Positions 17,100 through 26,048 of a stretch of DNA of 64,000 nt are shown here, piece by piece (position 1 is the first letter of the stretch; each line of letters begins with the position of its first letter). This DNA is from Allorhizobium paknamense (lineage in GTDB: Bacteria; Pseudomonadota; Alphaproteobacteria; Rhizobiales; Rhizobiaceae), in the NCBI RefSeq assembly GCF_030815125.1, contig NZ_JAUSWH010000015.1:62001-126000 (forward strand), given 5' to 3'. The position numbers were made by a program, and so were the translations under genes. The notes beneath the pieces are model-generated. The model ran no database searches. It worked only from the letters and a program-made list of their open reading frames with translations, and had not been told where the DNA came from.

Positions 17100-18497
17100 A
17101 TGACGATGCTGGACATTACTCTTCTCGAGCAACATATGCAGATCCTCACGGGCCTGCTTCCGGACGCTACGTCTCCGGAAGCAGCTGCCTACATCCTGTT
17201 TGGATCGTCGGATATCGCTGAGGATCCTTGGTCGGGCGCCCCGCGTCACCGTCTCGTTTCACATCGGGTCATTGAGATTCCGGCAACAGACATGCTCAGC
17301 TCGTCCGGTGTGCATGTGACATGGAGCACCCGCAGCTTCATGCGGATGCTCGGCGACGCTGCGATCGCGGGCAAGATTCCCGCAATCTTTCACACCCATC
17401 CGGGCAGTCATGCATTTTTCTCCGATCAGGACGACGCCAACGAGCGAGAGCTTGCTCGGACGGCTCACCAGAAGGGCGCGAGAGGCCTTGTTAGTATCGT
17501 TCTTGGCGGAGACGGCTCAGTCTGCGGGCGAATCTGGCATAGCGCCGATGCTTACACCATGGCTGACGCTGTTCAGGTCGTCGGTGGACGATATCGGCGA
17601 GATCAACGTTATCTCGCTAAGAGCAGAGTCCATCACCACCTGGACCGTCAGCGCCGGCTGTTTGGGCAGAGCTTCAACGACAATCTCTCATCGTTACGCG
17701 TATGCGTCGTCGGGTGCGGCGGTACCGGTAGCCCGGTCTCGCTTCTGTTGGCTCGGCTTGGGGTTGGGCACATATTCCTCGTCGATAAGGACGTGATTGA
17801 CGAGACAAACCTAAACCGGGTCCATGGAGCACGCCGCGACGATATCGGACGTCTGAAAGTCGAGGTCCTTAAGCGAGAGATCGAATTGATGGGCATCGGA
17901 TGCCATGTTGAAATCGCGCAGGACTGGGTCAACGTTGCGCGGGTCCGAGATGCGCTCAAGGCATCCGACTTTGTCTTCGGATGCACCGACGACAACTCAG
18001 GACGAATTTTGATCAATCGCCTTGCCCATTTTTACGGTATCCCCGTCATCGACGTCGGCTTGCGCATGGTCGCAGCGGCTCAAGGGCACGGACATGATCT
18101 CAATGGACGGGTCACGACGGTAGTTCCGGGCCGCCCCTGTTTGATTTGCGGTGGTGTTGTGAACGCCATTCGCGCGCAGGAAGAAGAGCTCGAACGCAAT
18201 CAGCCGGATGAATTCCAACGCCGTAAGGTCGAGGCCTACGTCGTTGGCGCCGGTGATCCCGCCCCCGCAGTCGTGACGTTTACGACCGAGATGGCATCTG
18301 TTGCCGTCGATGAAATGATTGCCGCGCTTACTGGATTTCACGGCGCTGATGGAATGATCCCAACCCGTGTCAGACGCTGGCATGTTCGCGATGATCGGTT
18401 TCTGGATATCAAGGCCCGAGAAGGTTGCCCGGTTTGCCAATCAGATGACTCGCGTGGTGCCGGCGATGTATCGCCCTTCCTCGATATGGCAGGGTGA
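17100..18497 (+). CDS. JAB/MPN peptidase fused to ThiF/E1-like adenylyltransferase
   Basis: This 465-residue protein has an N-terminal JAB domain (residues 20-150) with the JAMM metal pattern IFHTHPGSHAFFSDQDD (H-x-H, then S and D). The second part (about 185-465) is an E1/ThiF fold with nucleotide loop VVGCGGTGSPVSLLLARLG, LVDKDVIDETNLNR and the structural zinc pairs CLIC and CPVC. Such a protein could adenylate a Ubl C terminus and also cut Ubl from targets or from its precursor. It follows the Ubl-E2 gene by 1 base and precedes DUF6527 by 4 bases, so all three are surely co-transcribed. JAB-E1 fusions are known in bacterial Ubl operons. The substrates here are unknown. Confidence 0.92.
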   Translation: MTMLDITLLEQHMQILTGLLPDATSPEAAAYILFGSSDIAEDPWSGAPRHRLVSHRVIEIPATDMLSSSGVHVTWSTRSFMRMLGDAAIAGKIPAIFHTHPGSHAFFSDQDDANERELARTAHQKGARGLVSIVLGGDGSVCGRIWHSADAYTMADAVQVVGGRYRRDQRYLAKSRVHHHLDRQRRLFGQSFNDNLSSLRVCVVGCGGTGSPVSLLLARLGVGHIFLVDKDVIDETNLNRVHGARRDDIGRLKVEVLKREIELMGIGCHVEIAQDWVNVARVRDALKASDFVFGCTDDNSGRILINRLAHFYGIPVIDVGLRMVAAAQGHGHDLNGRVTTVVPGRPCLICGGVVNAIRAQEEELERNQPDEFQRRKVEAYVVGAGDPAPAVVTFTTEMASVAVDEMIAALTGFHGADGMIPTRVRRWHVRDDRFLDIKAREGCPVCQSDDSRGAGDVSPFLDMAG

Positions 18498-18501
18498 GAT
18501 C

Positions 18502-18855
18502 ATGCGAAGAACGATAGCACTCACCCTCCGCTTCTTCGGGTTGCTCAAGTTTGACCGGCTTGCGGGGCTCTCGTCCAAATATCCGTCGACCGGCGAGTTG
18601 CCAGAAATGGATGTCGTCGTAGTTCGCGATGGCGACGTCGCAAAATGGGCGTGCCTGACGTGCCCCGGCGGTTGCGGTAAGATGATTGCACTTTCGCTTA
18701 ACCCCACTCGACGGCCGAAATGGCAAGTAACATTGGATTTCTGGAACCGTCCGACGCTCAAACCATCGGTTCACCAGTTAAATGAATGTGGCTGCCACTT
18801 CTGGATCACAAAGGGCAAGATCGAATGGTGCCCCGGCGGGCGGCCCACCGCATAG
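18502..18855 (+). CDS. DUF6527 family protein of the Ubl operon
   Basis: The start is ATG 18502, four bases after the E1 stop, giving 117 residues. The cysteine-rich pattern CLTCPGGCG (about residues 52-60) and CGCHFWITKGKIEWC near the C terminus is the DUF6527 signature. The family is found almost always next to ThiF/E1 and multi-ubiquitin genes and has been proposed to be a peptidase of bacterial ubiquitination-like pathways. Here it could process the tandem Ubl-E2 polypeptide. The family call is strong, but the activity is not shown by the sequence. Confidence 0.85.
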   Translation: MRRTIALTLRFFGLLKFDRLAGLSSKYPSTGELPEMDVVVVRDGDVAKWACLTCPGGCGKMIALSLNPTRRPKWQVTLDFWNRPTLKPSVHQLNECGCHFWITKGKIEWCPGGRPTA

Positions 18856-18870
18856 AGAAGAGCGTTTCAA

Positions 18871-19587
18871 ATGGATGAGCAAGTACCCCAAGTTGCGCGT
18901 TTTCCTTTTCGCGAACAGGCGCGGAAGCACCTTAAATCAGCTGAGGAGCTGCTCTGTGGTGAAGGGCAGCAACTCGTTTACGCCTGCCTCGAGCTTCGTC
19001 TAGCAATCGAGGCAATCGTGTATGAAACGCTCCAAGCCTACGAGAAAAATCTGAGCCCCGACGTTGCGGAGGCACATCAACATTGGCAACCCAACAAAGT
19101 CCTGGAACTCCTTTCCGCACACGACCGACTCGTCGATACGTCGCTTCGGGTTCAGGTCCGCGAAGTTGGCGAGAATGGCGCCCCCGTCGGTGGCCCCCCA
19201 CTCTTCGATGGAATTGATCGACGCTTAACCGTCAACTGGGTGGAAAAGGCCCATCGATCTCACGGAAGTTTCCTTCATCAGCGAACCGTTTCCCAGCTCA
19301 AGAAAGGGAAGTCGATAGACGAAACTAAACTGAGGACTGAGGCGAACCGCATTCACATCCGGCTCAAGGAGGTTCTGGGATCTGAAGTCTACGGTATCCA
19401 ATTTGCCGGCGGACTTCCGATTTGTTGCGAAACCTGCGGTTCTGATTTGGCCGCTACGATGGCTTCCCTGATTCTTGATGGGGTCGCCGATGTGAAGTGT
19501 GCAACCTGTAACGTCAGTCGCTTGGTGGAACTGGACAAGACAACCGGTGAGCTTAGATACGTCCATAAGATCACGGCCACCGGCTGA
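18871..19587 (+). CDS. Helical protein with C-terminal zinc ribbon, last gene of Ubl operon
   Basis: This 238-residue protein starts 15 bp after the DUF6527 gene. The N-terminal half is helical (REQARKHLKSAEELL, YACLELRLAIEAIVYETL) and recalls HEPN-like folds, though no clear R-x4-6-H nuclease motif is visible. The C-terminal part holds two CxxC pairs (CETCG near 190 and CATCN near 215), which make a probable zinc ribbon. Position and spacing place it in the Ubl operon. It might be an effector, an adaptor or a conjugation target. I do not recognise the family, so the function is open. Confidence 0.7.
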   Translation: MDEQVPQVARFPFREQARKHLKSAEELLCGEGQQLVYACLELRLAIEAIVYETLQAYEKNLSPDVAEAHQHWQPNKVLELLSAHDRLVDTSLRVQVREVGENGAPVGGPPLFDGIDRRLTVNWVEKAHRSHGSFLHQRTVSQLKKGKSIDETKLRTEANRIHIRLKEVLGSEVYGIQFAGGLPICCETCGSDLAATMASLILDGVADVKCATCNVSRLVELDKTTGELRYVHKITATG

Positions 19588-19653
19588 ATCGTCGGCTGGC
19601 GCTGTCGGTGAGGTGTAGTATGCTTCCGGCTACGGTCGGCAAGTCCCTCGAAA

Positions 19654-20259
19654 CTAAGCAGTGAGATTTGTGGCGGCTGGAACGTGATGGGGATCAATTT
19701 GCAATAACGCCAGAATGGCCGATTTCGCTGGTAGAAAAGCGTCATCATAGCTGAAAGCGTGCCAGTCGATCTCCTGCCGCGCACCTAACCGATCCTGATG
19801 CATCTTGTCACGGACGGATTTAATTCCCCGAACCTTGGCTTCGAGATCAAGGTTTCCGTTCGGGTCGGCAACCGCGACAAGAGAAGCAATCCAGTGGTTC
19901 GGAGCGATACGCGGGGCGTTGGCTCCGTTATTGCCGACATCCCTCAGGCGGAAGGCCGTTCCCAACCCTTCGCAGACGGAAAATGCGCCAACGCAGAACT
20001 CGAAGATCATCACGGTATAGTAGGGCTCAAATAGCACCGATGCGTTGCCTGCTCCTCGCGTCGCATGGGGCGTAATCAATCCAGCCTTCATCTCCATACC
20101 AACCAAAATGTGCTTTAGGTTGGAACGAAGCCGGCTGCGGACGTTAGCATCGAGAACGTTCGGTATGACCGTTACAAGCCATGCATCCCATTCAGTCGCA
20201 GTAGCGAGGGTATGAACGTAGCCGAATTGGCCAGTTTGATACGCGGAAAGATAGTACAT
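19654..20259 (-). CDS. Hypothetical protein, possibly HEPN-like
   Basis: This 201-residue protein is convergent with the Ubl operon. It is mostly helical, with a hydrophobic stretch MIFEFCVGAFSVCEGLGTAF and a late motif KSVRDKMHQDRLG that recalls the R-D/N-x-x-H motif of HEPN-type domains, with one residue fewer. No signal peptide or membrane anchor is evident. I do not recognise the family. The start at 20259 lacks a clear ribosome site, so an internal start such as Met residue 55 is possible. Confidence 0.5.
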   Translation of the reverse strand: MYYLSAYQTGQFGYVHTLATATEWDAWLVTVIPNVLDANVRSRLRSNLKHILVGMEMKAGLITPHATRGAGNASVLFEPYYTVMIFEFCVGAFSVCEGLGTAFRLRDVGNNGANAPRIAPNHWIASLVAVADPNGNLDLEAKVRGIKSVRDKMHQDRLGARQEIDWHAFSYDDAFLPAKSAILALLQIDPHHVPAATNLTA

Positions 20260-20343
20260 TTAGCTCCGGCTCCATAGGACGTCTCTGGTCTACAGAGTGC
20301 CTTGTCGTACCAAAGAAAGGAAGCAAACTCATCGTCGTTTAAC

Positions 20344-21471
20344 CTACATGACACCCCACGCCCGAAACCTCCCCCTCCCCGTCATCTCTCTGAGGCCGAG
20401 CTCCAAAACGATCCGCCGCGCCGCCTGCGGCGTGACCTCGAGCGTTTTCGCCACCATCCCGGCCGACACCAATGGTTTTGCCATGACAAGCTCGACCAGT
20501 TCCGGCAATTTGGACGACGTCCGCCGCCCCTCCAGCTTTCGGTCCATCATCGTCTTCGCAAGCGTCAGCCGGTCATGTTCCTTCATGCCGATCTCGGCGG
20601 CCGCCAAAATGCCGTGAGCGATGGCGAGCAGTCGCGTCTCCCGATCGCGATGCCGGCGCCGATCGACGGGTATGGTTTTCAGTCCGAGGTTGATGGCGGC
20701 GAGATGGGCGCCGGTGGTGACGCCGGTCTGGCGCAGGATGGAGGCGGCCAATAGCCGGCCGAGCCAGGGCGCATGCTGTAGGACGGAGAGTTCGTTCCAG
20801 GCATCAAGGGCGACGATGGCCTGCAGTACCGCAGGCAAGTTTTCGGCCTGGCGGAGTACGCCGCGCCATTCGTCGAGCCGGGCATCCTCGTCCCAGTCCA
20901 GATCATAGATCATCGGGTCCTTTTCGGGACGGCTGGTCGTCACATGGCCGCCGGCACGGCCGGGACGTTTTGCGCCCTCGATCGCGGCCTCTGACCGGGC
21001 GAGCACCGCATCGATGGCGGCATAGTCGAGGCCGGGCAGATTCTTGGCGTCGTCATTATCGCCCTCCCCTTCTCGATCGACGACGGGCGCTGGTCGCATG
21101 ATGCCGATCGGCTCTGCTGCCTCGGCGCCGATCGCGCCGGCGTCCGTCGTTTGTCGCAAAACCCGGATACCCTCCGCGGACAGAGCCCAGTCGGCTGACT
21201 GGCCACTAATGCGCCGGCGGGTGCGCAGCACGTCGCGGGCGATTGTCAGTTCATGGGTGGGTGTGCGAATATCGCGTGTGGCATCGTGCAGGACCAGGTC
21301 CTCGAGATGGACAAGTTCGCCGTCGATCCACAGCGATGCGCAGGCATCGGCGAATTGGGTGCGCTCGAGGAAGCCGGTTCCGACCGGCGAACGGGCAACA
21401 CGCTCGTCGAGGCGCGCCAGAGCAATACCAGTGTGGCTTTTACTTTGAGGTTTCAAACTGGAAATCGTCAT
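20344..21471 (-). CDS. RHE_PE00001 / DUF1612-HTH family protein
   Basis: This 375-residue protein belongs to a family (DUF1612 with C-terminal helix-turn-helix) seen mainly on rhizobial plasmids. The N-terminal part carries [36 protein letters not shown]. The C terminus has a winged HTH ([21 protein letters not shown] followed by [16 protein letters not shown]). A charged, low-complexity centre around residues 130-190 looks like a linker. Similar proteins are common near recombinases and transposons, but their function is unknown; DNA binding is likely. It diverges from tniA across 54 bp. Confidence 0.85.
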   Translation of the reverse strand: MTISSLKPQSKSHTGIALARLDERVARSPVGTGFLERTQFADACASLWIDGELVHLEDLVLHDATRDIRTPTHELTIARDVLRTRRRISGQSADWALSAEGIRVLRQTTDAGAIGAEAAEPIGIMRPAPVVDREGEGDNDDAKNLPGLDYAAIDAVLARSEAAIEGAKRPGRAGGHVTTSRPEKDPMIYDLDWDEDARLDEWRGVLRQAENLPAVLQAIVALDAWNELSVLQHAPWLGRLLAASILRQTGVTTGAHLAAINLGLKTIPVDRRRHRDRETRLLAIAHGILAAAEIGMKEHDRLTLAKTMMDRKLEGRRTSSKLPELVELVMAKPLVSAGMVAKTLEVTPQAARRIVLELGLREMTGRGRFRAWGVM

Positions 21472-21525
21472 TAGGCTGTTAGAGTTAGGCGTTATTGGTA
21501 GGAACGATTATCGCTAACGATTTCG

Positions 21526-23190
21526 ATGAGGCCAGATGTGCCAAATCCATTTCAATATTGCCGATCGACACCTGCCCGTGAATCTACTGAAGCCGATTGG
21601 GCGGCTGCGCGCAGGCTCGCGGACCAACTGGATCGCATCCTGGAAGGATACGGTTCGCGCAAATCGGCCATTGACCGCGCTGCTGCGGAATTGAGGCTGT
21701 CGTCCCGACAAATATACAATCTCTTGGCCCGATATCGAACCGACAGAACGGTGACCGCGCTCCTGCCGCGCACATCCGGCCCCCGGCGAAAGCGGATTTC
21801 GGCGGACGTCGAAGCTATCGTTGCGAGAACTTTGCAGGAGCAGTGGCTCACCCTCGAAGCGCCGCCATTGGCTCCGGTCGTCGCCGAAATCCGCGCGCGC
21901 TGCGAGGAGGCAGGCCTGTCCCAGCCATCGTATGTCACTGTCGCGCGCAGGATCCCTGAATTGTTTTCAGCCGAAACGATCGCGAGGAAGCGCTCGGCCA
22001 ATCCGAAACATTTGTTGCGGCTGAAGCCACGGCCTGGATACATCCATGCAACAAACCCATTGGATGTCTGCCAGATCGACCACACGCCGACGGATGTAAA
22101 TTTCGTCGAGGTCATCGATGGGGCCGGGGTTTTCGTCGGGCGGGCGTATCTGACACTGGTGACCGACGTTGCCACCCGTGCCATCCTGGGCTTTTGCCTA
22201 TCGCTGGAAAAACCCTCGGTGCTGTCGGTGGCGCTTTGCCTTGCGCAGGCGATTTGCCCCAAGGATGGCTGGCTCGCATCGCGCGATATTCGCCATGACT
22301 GGCCAATGTATGGAAGGCCCCGGCTGCTTGTGGCCGACTCGGCGATGGAGTTCAAGGGGCATGCTTTTCAGCGAGGCTGCGACGAATACGGGATCCGCAT
22401 TCGATATCGGGATCGCGCTCGGGTTCACCACGGCGGCGTCGTGGAACGGCTTCTAGGAAAGCTGAACGGTGTGTTGGCAACATTACCGGGCACCACGAAA
22501 CGTTCCGTGGCAGCTCGTGACGAATATCCTGCCGAACACCGTGCCCGCCTCTCATTTTCCGAATTGGAGCGGTGCGTGGTCCTGGCGATCCTGGATCATA
22601 ATCGCCATCAAAATCCGAAAACGCTGAACATTCCCGTCAAGGAGTGGGAGCAGCGTGCGTCAGGCCACCCTCATATCATCGACGACCAGCACCATGTGCT
22701 GCTCTCCTTCTTGCCGGCCGGTCAGAGGCAATTGTCGCCTCAAGGGATCAGTCTGTTCGCGCTGCACTACTTTTCGAGTTGGATTGGCAGGCTGGTGCCG
22801 GAACGAGATCGGCTCAGTAAGCTCGAAGTGCGATACGATCCCCGCAATATAAGCCAGATCTTTGTTCGCGACCCCGAAACACAAGTGTTTCGGGCAGTGG
22901 AGCGGCGAGATGGCGTGGTCGCCAGTATCACACTGTGGGAGCATCGGGCCGAAAGGGCACGGAGGCGCGACTTGAGCGGCCGATCCAGCGTCGAGATCGT
23001 CTCGCTGCGCCGGGAAATGACCACGATTGCAAACACCGCCGGGCTTTCAAAGCGCCGGCTGCGCAATACGGCGCGGGGCATTTATGCCGCGCCCGCGGAA
23101 AAACGAATGGCTGAAACATCGGAATCAGTTCCGATACAAACGATCCAGCAAGAGCGGCCAAAGGCCCGACTACAGGTCGAAGACTGGTAG
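21526..23190 (+). CDS. tniA: TniA/TnsB-like DDE transposase
   Basis: This 554-residue Mu/Tn552-type integrase has an HTH near residues 45-65 (ELRLSSRQIYNLLARYR). The catalytic triad D185 (CQIDHTPTD), D271 (VADSAMEFKG) and E307 (VVERLLGKLN) is intact. The C-terminal Mu-like beta barrel and tail follow. It cuts and joins transposon ends together with TniB and TniQ, which follow directly (6 bp to tniB). The family matches Tn5053/Tn402-type elements common on plasmids. I could not identify terminal inverted repeats near the gene, so the element may be decayed or its ends may be divergent. Confidence 0.92.
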   Translation: MRPDVPNPFQYCRSTPARESTEADWAAARRLADQLDRILEGYGSRKSAIDRAAAELRLSSRQIYNLLARYRTDRTVTALLPRTSGPRRKRISADVEAIVARTLQEQWLTLEAPPLAPVVAEIRARCEEAGLSQPSYVTVARRIPELFSAETIARKRSANPKHLLRLKPRPGYIHATNPLDVCQIDHTPTDVNFVEVIDGAGVFVGRAYLTLVTDVATRAILGFCLSLEKPSVLSVALCLAQAICPKDGWLASRDIRHDWPMYGRPRLLVADSAMEFKGHAFQRGCDEYGIRIRYRDRARVHHGGVVERLLGKLNGVLATLPGTTKRSVAARDEYPAEHRARLSFSELERCVVLAILDHNRHQNPKTLNIPVKEWEQRASGHPHIIDDQHHVLLSFLPAGQRQLSPQGISLFALHYFSSWIGRLVPERDRLSKLEVRYDPRNISQIFVRDPETQVFRAVERRDGVVASITLWEHRAERARRRDLSGRSSVEIVSLRREMTTIANTAGLSKRRLRNTARGIYAAPAEKRMAETSESVPIQTIQQERPKARLQVEDW

Positions 23191-23196
23191 TCGGCT

Positions 23197-24075
23197 ATGG
23201 AAGATCACCTCTTCGAACATGTTCGCCCCTATCTCGACCGCACCATTGAGGAGCGGATCGCGTATATCCGAGCTCCGAGGTGGATCGGGCATCAAGCTGC
23301 GATCGAAAGCCATCAGCGGCTATCGGATTTGTTGTCACGCCCTCCTTCACTGCGCACGCAAGGGCTGATGATTGTCGGGCCTTACGCCAATGGCAAGACG
23401 ATGATCGTCGAACGATTTGCCGTGGATTGCCTGAAGGCCTCCGCAGACCAGAAGGTCTGGATCGTCCAGACCCGGGAAGGTGCAGGACTTGGCCATTTTT
23501 ACGCCAGCATTCTCCACGCGCTCAACGCGCCGGGCGGCGATGTGTGGACTGTCGGACGCAAAGCGGAGCAGCTCGACCATCTCCTTGCGGCGCTCAGGCC
23601 GAAGGTCCTAATCTTTGACGAATTCCACAACGCGCTTAGGGGCCGGCCGCGTGACGTTGAAGCAGTCTTCGCATTTCTGCGTCGCATTGGTCGGCAATAC
23701 GATATCTCGCCGGTTCTGGTCGGAGAGGTCACGGTTTACGACTACATATGTGCAACCAGCGAGATGGCGAGTCGGTTCGAACTCTTTCCGATTCCGCGCT
23801 GGTCGTACGATGAGGCCTACCTGTCATTGTTGGACAGTCTCGAGGCCGCCTTGCCCCTCGCACGCAGCTCGGATCTGTCGGCGGAGCGAAAGGCCCGACA
23901 CATTCTTGGTCTTTCCGAGGGGCTGATCGGAGAGATCGTCGCGATCCTGACCAAGGCCGCGATTGCAGCAATCCAGGAGGGAGACCAACGTATCACCAGA
24001 TCCTCCATCGACAACCTGCGGTACATTCCGCTGTCCAAAAGACGGCATGGGCCCATTCGTGAGGCGCTTCTTTGA
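23197..24075 (+). CDS. tniB: TniB-like AAA ATPase of transposon
   Basis: This 292-residue AAA protein has Walker A VGPYANGKT near residue 65 and Walker B KVLIFDEFHNAL near 145. It is the transposition regulator that links target selection to the TniA transposase, like TnsC or TniB. It begins 6 bp after tniA and overlaps tniQ by 4 bases. Both ATPase motifs look intact. Confidence 0.92.
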   Translation: MEDHLFEHVRPYLDRTIEERIAYIRAPRWIGHQAAIESHQRLSDLLSRPPSLRTQGLMIVGPYANGKTMIVERFAVDCLKASADQKVWIVQTREGAGLGHFYASILHALNAPGGDVWTVGRKAEQLDHLLAALRPKVLIFDEFHNALRGRPRDVEAVFAFLRRIGRQYDISPVLVGEVTVYDYICATSEMASRFELFPIPRWSYDEAYLSLLDSLEAALPLARSSDLSAERKARHILGLSEGLIGEIVAILTKAAIAAIQEGDQRITRSSIDNLRYIPLSKRRHGPIREALL

Positions 24076-24932
24076 GCCTGCTTGGGCCGTCACTGATGGT
24101 GGTCATTCCGCAGGAGCGCTACCGGGACGTTGTGTATGAACGGTGGCCGGTTAAAGTAGAACCACACGCCGACGAACTCCTGTCGAGCTGGTTACATCGG
24201 ATCGCTTCTGCCAATGGCGTAGCACCGCGAAATTTTGCGCGCGTTCTTGGACTGCGCCACAGAATGTGGTCTGCCAGGTTCGATTTAAAACTTCAGGACG
24301 ATGTCTTGGACCAGCTCTCGGAGGGATCTGGAATTCCGAGAGACCGATTGTCGTCAATGGCCTTGCAGCCATGTGATTACAGACACATGCCGCTACCACT
24401 GGTCATCAAAGCCCGTCGTGCTGCTTCGACGTGGCTGCAATTCTGTCCTGCGTGCCTCGATTCTGATCAGCCCCCATATTTTCGGAGGCGATGGCGACAC
24501 TCGACTAGAATCTCCTGCTTTATCCACGGGTGCGGATTACGCGACCGTTGCCCATCGTGCCACCGCGGAATTACTGCCTTCGCTCAGCCACGGCTTGTCG
24601 GCCAGCATGTCTGCACCTCTTGCGCTTATGACCTGCGGCGGGCATCCAAGGTGCCGGTGACCATTGAAGCGCAATACTTTGAACAGATAATCAATCGTTC
24701 TATCGGTACAGTGGCGAACATCCTGGCGACGAACAATCCGCCGAAATGGCCTTGGCGACAAGATTTGATCGCAGTTCTACCGACTATGTCGGTTTCCAGC
24801 CGGATACGCTTGTTCGAGCGCTTCATCCCCGACGACGCCTATCTGGATGAGGGCTTCGTCCTTCCCATTCGGCGGTCGAAGCGGATTATGAAAGATAAAA
24901 TTGAACCAGCCCGTCAAGCTGCAGCTCGCTGA
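24072..24932 (+). CDS. tniQ: TniQ-family target-selection protein
   Basis: This 286-residue TniQ/TnsD-like protein has the N-terminal signature HADELLSSWLHRIASANG and paired zinc fingers (FCPACLD, CGLRDRCPSCHRG, HVCTSCAYD). It starts with TTG overlapping the tniB stop; an ATG at 24096 is an alternative. TniQ guides where the element inserts. The C-terminal part is short compared with TnsD proteins, as in Tn5053 TniQ. No resolvase (tniR) follows, unlike classical Tn5053. Confidence 0.88.
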   Translation: MSLLGPSLMVVIPQERYRDVVYERWPVKVEPHADELLSSWLHRIASANGVAPRNFARVLGLRHRMWSARFDLKLQDDVLDQLSEGSGIPRDRLSSMALQPCDYRHMPLPLVIKARRAASTWLQFCPACLDSDQPPYFRRRWRHSTRISCFIHGCGLRDRCPSCHRGITAFAQPRLVGQHVCTSCAYDLRRASKVPVTIEAQYFEQIINRSIGTVANILATNNPPKWPWRQDLIAVLPTMSVSSRIRLFERFIPDDAYLDEGFVLPIRRSKRIMKDKIEPARQAAAR

Positions 24933-25046
24933 TCGTCGTGGCGGCATTCGCCTCTTCGGAGGCTGGCGCCTATTCTCAGAAATTTTGCGGAGAACAGGCG
25001 TGCAATCTCCGCACAGGTTCTGTGCCAGCCTTCCCATCCCACCGTA

Positions 25047-26018
25047 TCAGGATAAGGCGTCGCGCTCTCCGACAAGCTCTTCTATCGTTTTGTCCAGCTT
25101 ACTCTTCTGAAACCCATCCAGATCGAGACCTTCAACGACGCTATAATCATCGTCCTCGCACATCACAGGTACGCCACACACCAGACCCTCCGGTATGCCA
25201 TACTGCCCCTGCGATATAACAGCCATCGATGTCCAGCGCCCATCCGTGCCATGCATCCAATCACGCATCTGATCGATCGCTGCATTGGCGGCGGATGCCG
25301 CGGACGACGCGCCGCGCGCCTCTATGATGGCGGTGCCACGCCTTGCGATCTCAGGGATCAGCACCTCCTTGTACCAATGGTCGTCGGCGATGGTCTCGGA
25401 TAAGGGCCTTCCGGCAGCCGTTGCATAGGTCCAGTCGGCAAACATGGTCGGCGAGTGATTGCCCCACACAACGAGCTTGTCGATGTCGCCGACGCCACAG
25501 GCGGCCTTGCGCGCCAGTTGGGTCAACGCCCTGTTGTGATCAAGCCGGATCATCGAGCTGACCTGCCTTGGGTTAAAGTCCGGAGCATTGGCGATCAGGA
25601 TGGAAGCGTTGGTGTTGGCAGGGTTGCCAACCACCAAAATTTTGGCCCGGCGTCCGGCGACTTCGTTGATCGCCCTGCCCTGCACCTTGAAGATCTCTGC
25701 ATTCGCAGCAAGCAGGTCCCGCCGTTCCATACCCTTTGATCGCGGTCTGGAGCCGACGAGGAACGCCGCATCGACACCTTCGAACGCCTGGCGGGGATCA
25801 TCCGTCATGACGATGTTGTGCAGCAGCGGAAAGGCGCAGTCTTCCAGCTCCATGACAACGCCGCGTACGGCGTCCTGGGCTTGAGGCAGATCGAGAAGTC
25901 GAAGTTCGATCGGCTGCGACTTGCCATAAAGGTCACCATTCGCCAGCCGAAACAGCAGGGAATAGCAGATCTGGCCGGCAGCACCGGTCACAGCGATCTT
26001 TTTGGGAGTGGATTGCAT
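25047..26018 (-). CDS. mdh: Malate dehydrogenase (cytosolic-type MDH)
   Basis: This 323-residue NAD-dependent enzyme converts malate to oxaloacetate. Visible are the dinucleotide loop [26 protein letters not shown], the substrate arginine/aspartate in [11 protein letters not shown] and the catalytic histidine in [10 protein letters not shown]. It fits the MDH type 2 (cytosolic/chloroplast-like) group, not the LDH-like MDH expected in the rhizobial citric acid cycle gene cluster, so it is probably a second, plasmid-borne copy. It lies 30 bp downstream of a periplasmic binding protein gene and is probably co-transcribed with it. Confidence 0.92.
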   Translation of the reverse strand: MQSTPKKIAVTGAAGQICYSLLFRLANGDLYGKSQPIELRLLDLPQAQDAVRGVVMELEDCAFPLLHNIVMTDDPRQAFEGVDAAFLVGSRPRSKGMERRDLLAANAEIFKVQGRAINEVAGRRAKILVVGNPANTNASILIANAPDFNPRQVSSMIRLDHNRALTQLARKAACGVGDIDKLVVWGNHSPTMFADWTYATAAGRPLSETIADDHWYKEVLIPEIARRGTAIIEARGASSAASAANAAIDQMRDWMHGTDGRWTSMAVISQGQYGIPEGLVCGVPVMCEDDDYSVVEGLDLDGFQKSKLDKTIEELVGERDALS

Positions 26019-26048
26019 TGTCGTTATCTTTCCTGAGACGGTATAGGG

